Source of the DNA: Calliopum simillimum
Lineage: Eukaryota > Arthropoda > Insecta > Diptera > Lauxaniidae
Direction of reading: 5' to 3'
Length of the DNA: 64,000 nt
Assembly: GCA_951812925.1 (NCBI GenBank)
Contig: OX638369.1
Span: forward strand, 55,068,373 to 55,132,372
Shown: in pieces, positions 46,060 through 58,580 of the stretch
How the letters are laid out: each line of letters starts with the position of its first letter
Numbering within the stretch: the stretch's first letter is position 1
Position numbers and translations under genes: made by a program
Notes under the pieces: generated by a model
Told to the model about the DNA's origin: nothing
What the model saw: only the letters and a program-made list of their open reading frames with translations
Databases searched by the model: none

Positions 46060-46788
46060 GTAAATGCACTGATTCTACTGAAATAAGCTTCAGTAAATAT
46101 AGTTTGCGGTGCTGAGGTAAAATTTCTCACGGCTTTCCCTGTTTGTCGTAGGCAATTCACTTTATCATTTCTGAGGGTAAAAGCAGTGATAAAGTCAAGA
46201 CGCTTTTCCTGTAGAAACATGAAGGTCAAGTTTTATAGCTTTTCACAAATCAAAAAGAGGAGCAAAAAATCACTTTGATGTATCGCTGCCAAAAGAGCCG
46301 ATTCAGTTGGGGGCCTTGTTTCTCTAAAAAATTTTTTCAAATTGATGAATGACAATGAATTCAAAGGGCTCAAGGAATTATTATTGATCCCGGGCAGGAC
46401 CTCGTAAGTCCTTAAAGACGGCACTAAGTATAGTTCAAACGATAATTGGCTGATGTCTGCACTGAGAAAGTAATATTTATGAATAGACCATGAAACTTTT
46501 ATGCGTTTATACAAAATGTCAGGCAATTAAGTTTTTGAAAATTTTTTTCTTATTTAATCCAGCCAAATTAAATTATTTTGAAATGTTTCTTTTTTTTGAA
46601 CTTTTATTAAAAAAAAAAAATTGGTAATTTATAAATTTATAAAAATAATATTTCAAAAGAGGAAAAAAATTTTATTAAAAAAAAAAAACAAAACAAAAAT
46701 TAAATTAAAAAAAAAAAAAAAAAAAAATTAAATAAAAAAAAAATTAATTTAAAAAAAATTTAAATGAAACTAAGTAGTTTTTAATTTT
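46060..46788. other. low-complexity region, no gene recognised
   Basis: 46590-46770 is almost only A and T with long A runs. The minus ORFs at 45981-46526 have no domain I recognise. Confidence 0.45.
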
Positions 46789-47480
46789 TAATTGAACTTT
46801 TAGTCATTGCAAAGATCGATTTACATGTAAATCTATCAATGCATTTTCTAACACATAATTATGACAAATTAAGGAACGGATTAAAAACACGGCTATAGTG
46901 ACATATGTTTCGTCTTTCGCCACAAAGACTCATCAGACTATTTTTGTTGTAATTATAATTATATTTATTTTACTAAATTAATTATAATTGAAAAATTGCA
47001 AGTTTGAAAACTTTTTGTGTTTGTTATATCAATAAATAACACAAACAACAATTATGACATCACAAGGCTCACGTATTAACACACAAACAAAACTGACAAA
47101 AGTCGGCTTCGCAGCCGGGCAAGGCTGGTGCATTGGTTAAAGACTTGTGCTACCAACCGGGAGGTCCCTGGTTCAACTCCCGCCCAGGCCAAAACACAAA
47201 AAGTTTTTTAACTTGCAATTTATCAATTATAATTAATTTAGTAAAATAAATATAATTATTATTACAGCAAAAATAGTCTGATGAGTCTTTGTGGCGAAAG
47301 ACGAAACATATGTCACTATAGCCGTGTTTTTAATCCGTTCCTTAATTTGTCATAATTATGTGTTAGAAAATGCATTGATAGATTTATATGTAAATCGATC
47401 TTTGCAATGACTAAAAAAAGTTCAATTAAAAATTAATTTTCAATATATAAATGTCATTAAGTAACACACTTAAAAATTCT
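46789..47480. mobile_element. fold-back element with one tRNA-like unit
   Basis: Arms mirror each other as in 12416-13308: TTAATTGAACTTTTAGTCAT, CAATGCATTTTCTAACACAT, GTGACATATGTTTCGTCTTT and AAGACTCATCAGACTA on the left, with the reverse complements on the right. An inner pair (ATAATTATATTTATTTTACT and partner) brackets a single tRNA-like unit. The right tail CATTAAGTAACACACTTAAA is shared with the 12-13 kb element. Confidence 0.85.
47114..47190 (+). repeat. tRNA-like unit
   Basis: GCCGGGCAAGGCTGGTGCAT, A box TGGTGCATTGG, then GGGAGGTCCCTGGTTCAACT (B box) and CCCGCCCAGGCC. This is the best-preserved T arm of the three copies. Surrounding arms are symmetrical, so it sits in the loop of the fold-back. 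Confidence 0.65.
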
Positions 47481-49428
47481 TAAAATAGTTTTTATTTTAA
47501 AAAAATTTGTTTTTTGGAATTTATTAAGAAAAGTTTTGAAAGGTCTGATTTGGATGAAACAATTGTTTAAATTGTTTATTTTTGGTATAAAACTTTTATA
47601 TATTTATTTGAGTCAAACATATTATGTTTCATTTAATATTGGATACTATTTGTTTCTTTTTAAATATGTAGATCTACATATTTAAAAATCTATAATCTAT
47701 ATATAATCTATAATCTATATATATCTATATAATCGATCGGTAACAAGTAAACATACATTTCATTCAAGCAAATGGTTTTCTCAGCGTGGTTACAGATCCT
47801 AAATTTTTTCGCTAATGGCCTGCCATAAACCTTAACTGTACGATTAAAATAAAGCAATTTTACAAATTAAATATCGCTTTTTACAAACATTTTACAAGTA
47901 AAGTACCAATTTAGTTGATCTATATCTACCGTATAATTTTCGACCCACACATTTGTTGAATTAGTTTTGTGAATTTTCAATGTTCGTTGGTTGGACGGAT
48001 GTCTTGCTATCGTATATGTATGTACATAAATAAACATACAAATAAATGAAAAAGAAAATCCAAACTAAAATTATCTTAATACTATGTATGTTCATGCACA
48101 AAAGCGCATTTTTTGTAAAATTTTTATCATTTAATTAGTTTAAACGCCAATGAGACGTGTGACAAAATTTATTATTTTTATAGTGGTAGTAGCAAACGGA
48201 AAAAAAAAAATGGTGTTTTTATGTTTCCATGTCAAAATGACAAGCAAATTTTCAAATTAAAAAAAAATAAAAATTTTTTTTCAGCTGCATTGACATGGTT
48301 TTTTTTGCACTCCCATACGCACTTGACTGACAGACTAAAAAAAAGTCTAAGTTTATTTTCGTTACCTCAATGACGTAACTTGGATATAATAGCGCAACGT
48401 CAACTAAGATGCATTTCGCCGTATTGCACTTCTCCATCATCATTACGCGTTGTAAAGCGCACACGCTTCCCTTTCATTAGTGGTGTTGCCACAAACAACC
48501 AGGCAGCCAGCCAACAGTAACAGCATGAAGTATCAGTTTTCCAAAGTGACCCAATTGGTTGTTGGTTGGCATATAAAAAAAAAAATGTAGAGAAAAGGAA
48601 AGGAAAAATGTTAAAACTAATTTGCATTTTGTTTTCCTCCACGTACTCCTTCTCCTTCATTTTCGCATTAAATTGTGCGTTTTACGTGTCACGTGACGCA
48701 CGCGCAGGTTTTTATGTGAAAAAAATTTTCATTTTTTCAATCTTTTTTACTGCAGCTGATGTAAAGCTGTCTCGCTGTAGTTTGAAATGACTTATTTTAT
48801 TAGTTTGTACGCTACGCCCTTTCATGGAGCATGTAAATTTTAACATTAAAAATGTCATTAATATGGGGTCACTGATGCCCTCCATGTGCAACTGTTTATA
48901 TAGCTGTTTATAGGGCGTTCTCAAACCAGCTGCAACTCTTAAGCTATTAGAAACACAGATACTATTTTATCCCGGAAAAACTGTCAAACACATTAGCTGT
49001 GCACTTAGCTTCGTGAAAATATATTCTATTTCATTGAAGCTTTTGCAATTTTTTTCATTTTCATAACTTAAGGGCATTATACAATTTAGGGCAGTTCTCT
49101 GAAGCAGGACAATCAATCAAGTCCAAGTCAATACACATACATGCAAGGTTTTGTTAGTCCACAAAAAATGGTTTTTTTATTGGCTATTTTTGAGGTCGGC
49201 AACTTTTAAGAGCTCATTTTGAAGGCAAAAAATGATGAATTAGATGTTCGTGTATTTAACCTCAAATATTTCAAAATCCTAACGTAATAGTCAAATTCTA
49301 GAATCGGATTCTTATCAATATTTTCTTGTGTCATTCTTAGATCTTCCTGAATTTTAGTACTGACTAGAGCCATATTTGTATCACTACTAGTCGACGACAT
49401 TGACTAGGCATTCTATGAAAAATATATA
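47481..49428. other. no gene recognised
   Basis: 47665-47735 is a TCTATA-rich simple repeat. 48170-48900 is comparatively unique. ORFs of 70-86 codons on both strands overlap each other and lack domains. Confidence 0.4.
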
Positions 49429-50062
49429 AAACCCCGACAAGAATTTAGTTCAGGAATTCCGGATTAGGATCAGATCCAGATCAGATATTCTTTAATACTG
49501 CCATCTGATCAGTTCCTCATCATAATCTGATACCAAAAATCTTAATACGGTCCTAGTTCGTTGTTTAAATCAGTATCGCATCAAATCCTCAGAACTAAAT
49601 CGCAGTAAGGAATTTAATTCATCTAACCTAGTCCTTTTGTAACTAATACATATTTCATATTAAAACGACCTCAGAAAATTTTCCCAAACACATTTTAGGT
49701 GGTTATCATGTTTATATTATAGCAAATGCATATGAAACATCAAACATATTAATCAAAGCTACTAAATGTTGTAGGAAAGCGTTTTGTGAGCGGAAAAAAT
49801 TAAAATTAATTTATATGGGTATGATCCGATCCTCAATAAAAAATATATTACTTTTCTGATGAGAACCTGAAATATTCTGATCCGTTCCTGAAAACTTTAT
49901 GGGATCCGGATCGTATCCGCTCAAACGGATCAGGTCCGTTTCATATGAGGTGTGACGTTTGTTCGTCATTGTCGGATCAGAAAGCCTGACTCGTTCCTGA
50001 TCGTTCTTCAGGCAAGCCTGATCCGAATTGGATCTCAAACTGAACTTTTTTCTAGTCGGGAC
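49429..50062. mobile_element. GATC-rich repeat with short terminal inverted ends
   Basis: Left end CCCCGACAAGAATTTAGTTC and right end (reversed) CCCGACTAGAAAAAAGTTC are imperfect inverted repeats. The interior has clusters of GGATCAGATCC, TCTGATCCGTTCCTGA and GGATCCGGATCG words, strikingly GATC-rich against the AT background, with a middle part (49620-49800) that lacks them. The minus ORF at 49811-50038 reflects the word repetition. Confidence 0.45.
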
Positions 50063-50335
50063 GTTAGTACTCCGTATAATAAAAAATTCTCAAAGATCAC
50101 TAATTTCGAAAACTAAAGATTTTGTTATAATGATTGGAACTAGCTTCATGAAGACCTAAAAACTTTAAAACACTTTATATGGAGAAGGACTGGTTTTAAA
50201 AACTAATCCAAGTCCTTTAAATTTTCTCTTAGAAGATTGTAACGTCGCACATTACACTGGAAAAACTTTTTGTCTCAGTGTTTTGATCGATTTGACTTAC
50301 CTATCCTTGGTTCAAAATAATTTAAACTAAGCATT
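50063..50335. other. spacer, nothing recognised
   Basis: AT-rich DNA without a match elsewhere in the window. Confidence 0.3.
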
Positions 50336-50978
50336 GACTAGAAAGGGTGCTCTCTTTGGCCTGGCCAAAAATTTAATACCTTGCACCGTAGAGTTTTAAA
50401 AATTTTGCTTGTATGTCAAGTGCCTTTTTGGATTTACATAGTATAAATATTGCATTTACTAATTCTTAGTATCTGAGTGAAATTTGGTTGCATTATCTCA
50501 AACAACGCTTTCAGTAAAGCATTTTGAAAGTTTTTCTTGTATCGGAGGTTTCCGAATCAACCGGGTTTCTTGTGTGAAATTTGGTTACCTTATCTCAAAC
50601 AATGTTGTCAGTATAACATTTTAAATATTTAATGTGCAGAGCTTGGACTTACTATCCCTACTATTAATGTGCATTTTGGTTTCGTCTGACGAAATTCGTC
50701 ATCGTGAATAATGATCATAAAATTGCATTTCAAATATATTTTTTTTTGTATGGGCGGTAGACGTGTTCGTTGACCGATTTCATTTGTTCTCAATCTCCGG
50801 ACCAATTTTTGACTACGGAGTTAGAGTACAAAGTTTCGTCGTGTTATCTTGCTTCCCAAAAATATTAAAATGATTTCCGCGGACAGCCAGCTAGAAGGAC
50901 GTAGCTATATCGACTCAGGAGGTGACGCTGATCAAAAATATATATACTTTTCCATACTTGCCACGCCTCCTTCTCCCA
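50336..50978 (-). mobile_element. DINE/HINE-like element
   Basis: Minus strand. Ends CACCCTTTCTAG after the hairpin TTTTGGCCAGGCCAAA. Contains two decayed internal units, then TACCGCCCATACAAAAAA, CACCTCCTGAGTCGATATAG, AGTATATATATTTTTGATCA and GGAGGCGTGGCAAGTATGG. The first 50 or so bases of the 5' end are absent; it abuts a mariner fragment. Confidence 0.85.
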
Positions 50979-50980
50979 TG

Positions 50981-51211
50981 AGAACAACTTTTTTTTACAA
51001 CTATGTGTTCATGCAAAATCGAATGTATTGAAGTGGAACTAATGTGCAAAGATGCCTCTATCGCACAATATGTCACATGACGATCTTGGATTATCAGTTC
51101 ATGCACTGTATCGATGTTTTGTGGCACAACAACCGATTTTGAAAGATCTTCACCAGCCATATACTGTAATTTTTGATGATGATTTATCACCATACAAAGA
51201 ACTGAGTTCAT
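50981..51211 (-). pseudogene. mariner transposase, DNA-binding fragment
   Basis: The minus frame reads SKSVVVPQNIDTVHELI, IQDRHVTYCAIEASLHISST and SIHSILHEHIVVKK, the second helix-turn-helix of a DD34D mariner transposase of the kind also present in SETMAR relatives. Upstream the match becomes frameshifted. Downstream the frame runs straight into DINE sequence, so the rest of the transposase gene is not adjacent. No terminal repeats are visible. Confidence 0.75.
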
Positions 51212-51301
51212 CGACACATTCTTGTTGAGATAATCCACGTCGAAAGTTGTGAAAAATAATCCAATGAAAACCTTCTCTTGAAATTTAAATTTTTTTGCCA
51301 A

Positions 51302-53165
51302 ATTGATTTTCTTAACTCATTGGAAACAAAACAAATAGCACTTTACATCAAAATGTTGTGAGTACGTTTATGTTAAAAAAACTTAATTATGGTGTTGCTA
51401 GATTTTAGCTATTAACATGAGTGTTGCCAGCTCCCGAAACATAAATAAATAGTACCCCTCGTATATTCTTGTGGTGCAGAGTTTGGTACATAAAACCCAA
51501 TTTCACTTTACAGAAAACACACTGGCCGGAAATAATGTTAAAGTGTGTTTTGACTCTCGTACGCTCATTAAAGCGCAAAAATTCCTTTACCGTGTCACGC
51601 CTTTACCATGGATATTTTGTGTAAAAATTTAATTTACTATGGTTAATGACATGAAGACATTTTTTATGACACCTTTTAGCTATTGCAACTAGCTATTTTC
51701 GGCCCCAATAGAAGACTTTTCGTTCATTTGTCGTAATAAATTTTATTTATTTTAGTTGATCACTTAATGGTAGGAAGTGTGGAACTTACAACTTTTGTTT
51801 AAGTAAAATGCACTGTGATAGTAAGGCACTTTATATGTGCGCTTTGCCGAGCCAAATTTCACTGCTTTTTATTTTACCTATCAACTTGTTATTTTACCAT
51901 TTTATTTCTATACCTTCTGTCGTTAAAATACAAGTTTTTGGTGTAAAAAAGACTGTGGGTTTCCTTCCGTACTTTTCGTTGTGCATATGCTAGCTAGCCA
52001 AATCAGAAAAGAAAAATAAAGATTTAAATTCTGCGTAGTTGATTTTGGTAGCTGCTGCTGACGGTGATTCTATTGCAGTTTTGCTGTCGGCTCTGGGACA
52101 ACAGCCTCCCTCACAAATTTTTTTGTTGTTTTTTTTTTTCGGCTCATTCCACATTGACATGTTAATAAATTTAAAATTCTTTCTGCTCTGTGTTTGGTGG
52201 TGGTGGTGCTTTCAAAATAAAAGTAAAACTTATAAATTGCATTTGTTTATTACGGGTTACGGGTAAATATTCTATGGCATTGTGTCGAAATTTCGATTTG
52301 GTTGTAAATGTCGTACCACATATCCCACGCACAGATATGGCACCATAATCATACGTATGCACGTACTGCGGTCGGTGCTGGTATGATATAACATGGTAGA
52401 TATTTTAATTGCACAGGAAAAGAAGAAATATTTGCATATTTTTGATCGTTTGGAATTCAATAAAGTTGTTTGAAATTTTGTTGTTGTAAAAATATGTAAG
52501 AATGCAACATTGCGCGCATATTTTTGAATTTTGTACCCAGAAAGATTTATTTCCCCTGTTTTTAGCAAAAGTATGTGTACCGCGGGAAAATATTTTTGAC
52601 TTCAAATTCAAGATTTTTATCACAGAGTTAAATGTCTAAAAATTATGCGCACGGTCAAATACCCATAGCTCTTAGCGAATATTGTTCTTAAAAATCATAT
52701 GAACTTGTGCACAATATGGTAATAACAATGTGCTTGCAGTCTCAACAGAAGGTTTGGTGATTCAACAGCAAGTGGAAAAATTTTGATTTTAACGCAGGCA
52801 GGTTTTGGAAAAAAAATAATAAAAAATTAAAGAAATTCTACTCTGAACTTATGCATACAATTTTTTTCTGATGAATGTCCACGAATTCCAAATTTCTTTC
52901 TAATGAATTTCTGAGAATTTAGTAGGACAAGACTGAAAGCATACTCGTTTCGTGGTAAAAATAAAATTACTGACAGAAGCGAATCGAATTGATTAGTTTT
53001 CGCTCAAAATTGACATTTCAAAACAAAACGATTTTCTTTTTGTTCGTTGCCAATTTGTCATAGTTAATTGCAGTATTCTTTGATTCGATTCATATTCTCT
53101 TGCTTAAACTTTTAACCTTTTTCCAATCTTTTGAATAAACAAAACCTTATTCGGTTGGAAACTTT
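51302..53165. other. no gene recognised
   Basis: A mostly unique region; GGTGGTGGTGGTG near 52195 is a short simple repeat. ORFs up to 98 codons occur on both strands in overlapping frames without domains. Confidence 0.4.
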
Positions 53166-53345
53166 GATGGTATATTCACTTTGTTCTTCCGTTGGTTAAT
53201 AATAAAAGAGGTCGTGCATATAATAGAATAGTAGATACAATATACATTTGTACCAAAGTCGGTCATAAGTTCGTTTGTCCATTGAAAACATACATAATTT
53301 CGGGAAAACGAAGCAAGATAATTGATAACATTTGGCGCGTCACTT
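53166..53345 (+). mobile_element. DINE/HINE-like element, decayed 5' part
   Basis: GGTATATTCACTTTGTTCTTCCGTT, later GGGAAAACGAAGCAAGATAA and AACATTTGG follow the order of the family with many substitutions. The 3' half is missing. Older than the other copies by its divergence. Confidence 0.6.
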
Positions 53346-54178
53346 ACATTAAAAAAAAGCCGCAATTTTAACTAACAAAAAATTTTTTTCCAAGAGAGCG
53401 AATATTTGAAATTGATCAAAGTTGTCATAATAAACGTAATAGAAATGATAAATCATCTGGAAATTTTAATAACCTTTTACCATATTATTTTTACATACTA
53501 AATTTTATCTAATATCTAAAAATTTCCACGGTAAAGACGTAACACGGTAAAGCTTTTTTCACTTAAACTATCGTAAAAACTTCAAAACATTTAGCTCAAA
53601 TATTCAGGAATACAAGTCAGTAGTTCTTTTTATTGTTAAGTTTTAGTCCAATAGGCGTATAGGTCAAATTAGATCGAATTTGATCGAAACTTGAGGACAA
53701 ATCGGTTTTTTTAGGCAAGATGTATTTTGTGCAACTTAGTAAAATAGTGATGTTTAAAGAAACTTTCTGGTTCATTAAAAACAAAAAATCGGTATTTTTA
53801 ACACTAGATAATGCACGGCTTACTACGTTTCAATCCACCTTTTCATAATTTATGTCAAACTTTGTTTTTTAGGACCATGTATACCCATTTTTCTAGTCAA
53901 AAAAAAAAGTATTTTGCGTTCAAAAAATATTTAAAAATTTAGGGAAATTCAAATTATTGGGTGGCATTATGGATAGACAGAAAATTTTCACCCAGTACTT
54001 AAAAAATGGGCTTACCACAAGATGGTTTTTTGTTTAAATAAGACATCGACCCTAAGCAAAACAGCGTCGCAATATCCTGTTTTGAATCCAATAGAAATTT
54101 TTTGGTCTTATCTAGTGAAAGGTCAAAAAACACCATATTTTATCAAAAAAGGTGCTCAAACAAGTACATCAATAAAAA
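53346..54178. other. AT-rich stretch with Tc1-like end words
   Basis: Around 53945-54115 short words on the plus strand (an ATTATGG..GACAG phrase, and ATCCAATAGAAATTTTTTGG, which translates NPIEIFW) recall the NPIENLW motif of a Tc1 transposase C-terminus. The upstream motifs are too decayed to name. Otherwise no gene. Confidence 0.35.
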
Positions 54179-54904
54179 ACTAGTAAGGGTGTTACCTTTA
54201 GCCTGGCCAAACATTAAATACCCTATCAGCAGTATTTTGAAAATTTTGCTTGTCCGAATTCACCTAGTTTTTTCTCAGAGTTTGAATTTATATTTCTTAA
54301 TATTTGAGTGAAATTTTGTTGGATTATCTCAAAAAATGTTTTCAGTATAGCGTTTTGGACCTTTTCCTTATATGGGAGGTGCCACGCCTTCTTGTCCGAT
54401 TTTATCCAGTTTTTGCTTAAAGCTTGTATTTATAATTCTTAGTGTTTGAGTAAAATTTAGTTCGATTATCTCAAAAAACGCTTTCAGTATAGCGTTTTGA
54501 ACCTTTTGCTTATATGAGAGGTGCCAGTCCCTCTTGTCCGAATTCGCCCAATTTTGTGTATTTTGGATGCATAATCGTGAAAAATACTCCAAAAGTTGCA
54601 TTTTGAAAATTTTTTTTGTATGTGCGGTAGGCGTATCCGTTGACCGATTTCACTTATTTTCGATCCGCCGAGCTAACTTTGACGACGGAGGCTGTGCACC
54701 AAATTTTATTGAGTTATCTTGCTTAGTTTTCCCAAAAAATGTATTCCCACACACAGCCAGCCAGCCAGCCAGACAGACGGACATGGCTATATTGACACAG
54801 GAGGTGACGCTGGTCAAAGATATATATACTTTTCTATGTCTGCGACGCCTCCTTCTCAGCGTTACAAACGGACAAAGTGAATATACCCTGGGTGTAGGGT
54901 ATAA
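54179..54904 (-). mobile_element. DINE/HINE-like element, near complete
   Basis: Minus strand from TATACCCTACACCCAGGGTA (54904 inward) to CACCCTTACTAG. Carries the core AGTATATATATCTTTGACCA, CACCTCCTGTGTCAATATAG, a CTGG microsatellite (about 54760-54780), and three internal units with GGTGCCACGCC or GGTGCCAGTCC on the plus strand. The 161-codon plus ORF starting at 54534 lies within it and is spurious. Confidence 0.9.
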
Positions 54905-55382
54905 AAAAAAATGGGTAAAACACCGGCTAAAGAATTTAGTAAACGGTGCTTTGATAATATTTCCTCAAAAATTGGCTGCCATGCTTATTGTTAAAAATTC
55001 TCTTTTACTTGAGGAATAATCTCAAAAGTAAAATTTTACTAATAAGCAAAATACTTCTGTGACCTTGTCAAAAAAGATTAATTAATAATTTTTTTACTTT
55101 TAAGTGTATGGAACATATGAAGTATTTTAATATTTTTATGAAGTAGTATCATAGTTAACGTTCCAATGTTGAACTTTATTCTTTTAGGAGCGTGGCACCG
55201 CCCATTCTTCTAATGTACCAAATGTCATTCCTATGCGTCAAAAAAACAGTTTCAAAGATACGTTGAACTTTGTTTTTTAGGGGTGTGATTTATACTTACA
55301 CGTATAAAATAAAAATATTTCATTCAAATTTGTTAAGTGGTTTTTAAAGCCATTAAAAACGAACACACAAACATTAATTTTT
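54905..55382. other. spacer with GC-box unit
   Basis: 55186-55205 has AGGAGCGTGGCACCGCCCA followed by words resembling the 34 kb repeat. No gene. Confidence 0.4.
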
Positions 55383-56130
55383 ATACAGGATTGGCGGGAA
55401 TCGGTAGAACACCGGAAAATTAAAGATTCCCTGGCCTTTTCTGAACAACATTTCTTAGTTCCATTTTTCGAAATTCGCAAAACCAACGAAATTATTGGAG
55501 TTATTCCATACAGGGACAAAAGTAATGTCTTAATATGAATTGGCTGACATTTTGCTAGAAATTAATAAAATCATGCTCTGTTTTCACGAAAAGTTACTTG
55601 ATAGTGCGAAATTTATGGCATTAAGTTCAAAAAATTATATCGGTCAAATAATTGATTACACAGGCCCACAAAAAAAAAAGTACCATGCGCGAAACATCAG
55701 ACTACCTGAACTTTATGTTTTCGGGGTCGCTGAATCCGAATATGGTGCCAGAATAGCGAATTGGGTTCGAGTTTTTTCACAAATCGGAAATAATGCTGAA
55801 AAAAATCTCAAATTTTTCAGCATAATTGTTGATTTCTGAAAAAACGCGAACCAACTTCGCCATTCTGGCACCATATTCGGATTGGTCTGATCTTTCGCGC
55901 AGGGTATTTTTTTTTTTTTTTTTGTGGGCCTGTGTTTTTATTGCACAAAATATGTAGTTATGACCTTAATTTTACCTCTTTACAGACTTATTTCACTTTC
56001 AAAACTAGCAGCAAAAATAACTCCTTTTGTTTTGGGAATTTCGAAAAATGGTACTAACAAAAGTTGTTCAGAATAGTCCAAGGAATCTTCCATTTTCCGA
56101 TGCTCTACCGATTCCCGCTCACCCTGTTTA
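55383..56130. repeat. nested inverted repeats
   Basis: Outer arms: ACAGGATTGGCGGGAATCGG at 55386 mirrors the words ending near 56130 (CGATTCCCGCTCACCCTG); they share GAACAACATTTC.TAGT-type and CCATTTTTCGAAATT words. Inside lies a second, tighter inverted repeat at 55659-55934. Between the outer left arm and the inner repeat is a copy of the dispersed phrase seen near 4900 and 34800. Confidence 0.75.
55659..55934. repeat. inner inverted repeat, CACAGGCCCACA ends
   Basis: Both ends are CACAGGCCCACA followed by an A run. Mirrored words: GCGCGAAACATCAGAC / GTCTGATCTTTCGCGC, and CCGAATATGGTGCCAGAATA / CATTCTGGCACCATATTCGG. The centre is near 55810. The 99-codon ORF at 55540-55839 overlaps it and is not a gene. 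Confidence 0.8.
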
Positions 56131-57582
56131 ATAGATTAATGTAAATGACTCCGGTAAAAATGCAAAAGTAGTAGGTGATGCCATACCCCTTAAGGAACTA
56201 TTTGTCGCATATGAAGGAGATTTGATATGGATAAACAGCACATATTAAAAAAGTGGGCGAATCCACGCCCCCGCAAAATATAATTCATCATTTCGCTGAA
56301 ACTATTTGATTCAGATGAATGAGATTCGATACACATCTTAAGGGAACGGAAACAAATAACATTGGAAATGCTGAAGGTGTTACGTCCCTAAAAAACGATA
56401 TTATAAAAAGATATGAGCATAGCTGTTGTAAACAGCTAGTTAGTTGTTAATCAGTTTTCACTGCACTTTTGTTACTTTGGCTTTATACATTTCTCTTCTA
56501 CTTTTTCGCTTAATGTGAGCTCTTACTCAGATTCATCGCAGTTTTGTACGTAATATTTTTTTAAGTTTACCCCAAAGTAGATCTCTGAAACTCCTTTGGC
56601 CGTATGTGCAAATACAGCCAAACACATTTAATTTGAAGTCGATAAAATCGGAAACATAAAACTTGATATTGTATATTTTTGCTGCAGAAACTAAAAACCG
56701 CAGGGTTTTAAAAATTTTTTTATATTTATTTACTTCTTAAAAACGTTATGATAATTTTATGACGCCTTAAAAATACAAGTAACAATATAATACAAAATAA
56801 ATAATTGGCGCAAACCACTTGCTGCCGGTTATTTGCAGTTGTTTTGCACAAATTTCCAGTTTCAGTGCCATTGGCGCCTGCGCTAGCTTATTATACAAGT
56901 TAATAGCCACATATTCATCATTTTATTAGAAACTATTAATTTTGGTTAATATCGTAAAAGTGATATTAATTACTAGATAAATAATGGTTTTTTAATGTCT
57001 ACTCGTGTATTGTTCCAAGAAATCTTAGTTATACAAAATAAAAACGTCATAATCTTCACAGTATAAACATACTTTTATGTATTGTCTACCTGTTGATTGA
57101 AATTCAATCCACAATTGTTCGCATTATACAGACCACAAGTAACAATACTTAAAGTTTCGTATTAAACAAATAAAACCAAATGTGTCTAACTGTAAGCCAA
57201 GTCATAAAGTATCGCCACAGCACACTCACAATATGAATTGCTACTTTTTGTCTACTGCATTTTCATATTAACATGGCTAAAAATATCAACTCTTATGCAA
57301 TCCGGATAAAACAGCAAAAAACTGCAAGTGTTAAATGCTATTTTTAGACTATTAGAGTCTAAGCTGTTAGCTCAAATTGCTCTCTCTATGGTTGAGTGTT
57401 TAGTGTTTGTTCAGTGTAGAAAATGGAGGAAAAAATAATTAAAACTTTACTTTTTGAAAGTTCGGCAGAATTCGGTAGGAAGCATTTGCGATAGTTAGTA
57501 GTTAAAATATGCAATTACTTGCAGAAGCGGATCCAATTGATTTGTTTTGGTTTTAAATTGACATTCCAAAAGAAAATGATTG
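56131..57582. other. no gene; decayed GC-box repeat 56.15-56.4 kb
   Basis: 56160-56400 has GGTGATGCCATACCCC, GGGCGAATCCACGCCC and GCTGAAACTATTTGATTCAG, a decayed relative of the 8.0/10.2 kb subrepeats. 56400-57580 looks unique. Confidence 0.45.
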
Positions 57583-58340
57583 TTATACCCTACACCCAGG
57601 AAAAGGAAATCCAAGAATCCGGAAAATCGTGGCAAGAGATCAAAGTCATCGCAAGGAATCGTGACAAATGGAGAGATTTCATATTGGCCCTATGCTCCTC
57701 CTAGGAGTTAAAGGAGAATACATACATACATACATTCACACCCAGGGTATATTCACTTCGTCCTTCCGTTTGTAACGCAGAGAAGGAGGTGTGGCAGGTA
57801 TGAAAAAGTATATATATTCTTGATCAGCGTCACCTCCTGAGCTGGCTGGGTGGATGGGTATGCGTGGAAATACATTTTCTGGAAAAACTGAGCAAGATAA
57901 TTCAATGAAATTTTGTACACTTCTTCCGTCGTCAAAGTAAGCTCGTGGGATTGAAAATGAGCGAAATCGGTCAACGGACACGCCTACCGCCCATACAAAA
58001 AATATATTCAAAATGCAACTTTATTAGCATTTTTTACGACAATGCAACCGAATACACATAAATACTACAAATTGTAAGCGCAAGCTCTAAAAAAATGTAT
58101 GGGGGGCGTGGCACCTCCCATATATGCAAAAACTTCAAAACGATATACTGAAAGCGTTTTTTGAGATAATCGAACTAAATTTTACTCTGACACTAAGAAG
58201 TATAAATGCAAGCTTTGCCAGCAAAAACTGGGTGAAATCGAATAAGAGGGCGTGGCACCTCCCATATAAGCTAAATTTTAAAAACACTGCAATGTAGGGT
58301 ATTTAATGTTTGGCCAGGCCAAAGGCTACACCCTTACTAG
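57583..58340 (+). mobile_element. DINE/HINE-like element with nested LINE insertion
   Basis: Begins TTATACCCTACACCCAGG, is cut by an RTE-like insertion (57601-57737), resumes ACACCCAGGGTATATTCACT, and has the core GTATATATATTCTTGATCAG, two GGGCGTGGCACCTCCCATAT units (58107 and 58247), the hairpin TTTGGCCAGGCCAAA and CACCCTTACTAG. Confidence 0.92.
57601..57737 (+). mobile_element. RTE-like LINE 3' end, nested in DINE
   Basis: Encodes KEIQESGKSWQEIKVIARNR and DKWRDFILALCSS with an intact stop, the same C-terminus as the LINE at 13850-14285. It ends GGAGTTAAAGGAGAATA plus CATA repeats. The 9 bp ACACCCAGG is duplicated on the two sides (57592-57600 and 57738-57746). A severely 5'-truncated insertion by target-primed reverse transcription. 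Confidence 0.93.
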
Positions 58341-58576
58341 TTTTATTTTTGGGTAACTGCAAGTTTGTCATTGTTAGTTGCGCAGAGCTAGACTTCTGAT
58401 TAAAATTTATTATATAAAAAAGTGTAATTTTCTTATAGCAATCGTTTAGCCATTACCACTATAAAACAACTACTGAGCCAGTTATTTTAATTTCTGTGTT
58501 TTTATAACCTTAACTTGGTGAATTCTTAAAATTTGAATTTCGTCGAAAAATAGCTTTGAAAAAGTTCTAGATTATA
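58341..58576. other. spacer, nothing recognised
   Basis: AT-rich DNA between the DINE copy and the LTR element. Confidence 0.3.
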
Positions 58577-58580
58577 TAAA

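Noticed and set aside
46233..46526. 97-codon minus ORF
   Set aside because: No recognisable motif, and it borders low-complexity DNA.
47114..47190. Functional tRNA gene
   Set aside because: A and B boxes are present, but the acceptor stem has a bulge, the cloverleaf is incomplete and the unit is repeated inside a mobile element.
54534..55019. 161-codon plus-strand ORF
   Set aside because: It runs antisense through a DINE copy; similar peptides appear wherever the family occurs (29153-29365, 57736-58011), so it reflects repeat sequence rather than a gene.
55540..55839. 99-codon ORF
   Set aside because: Lies across an inverted repeat and a dispersed repeat; not protein-like.
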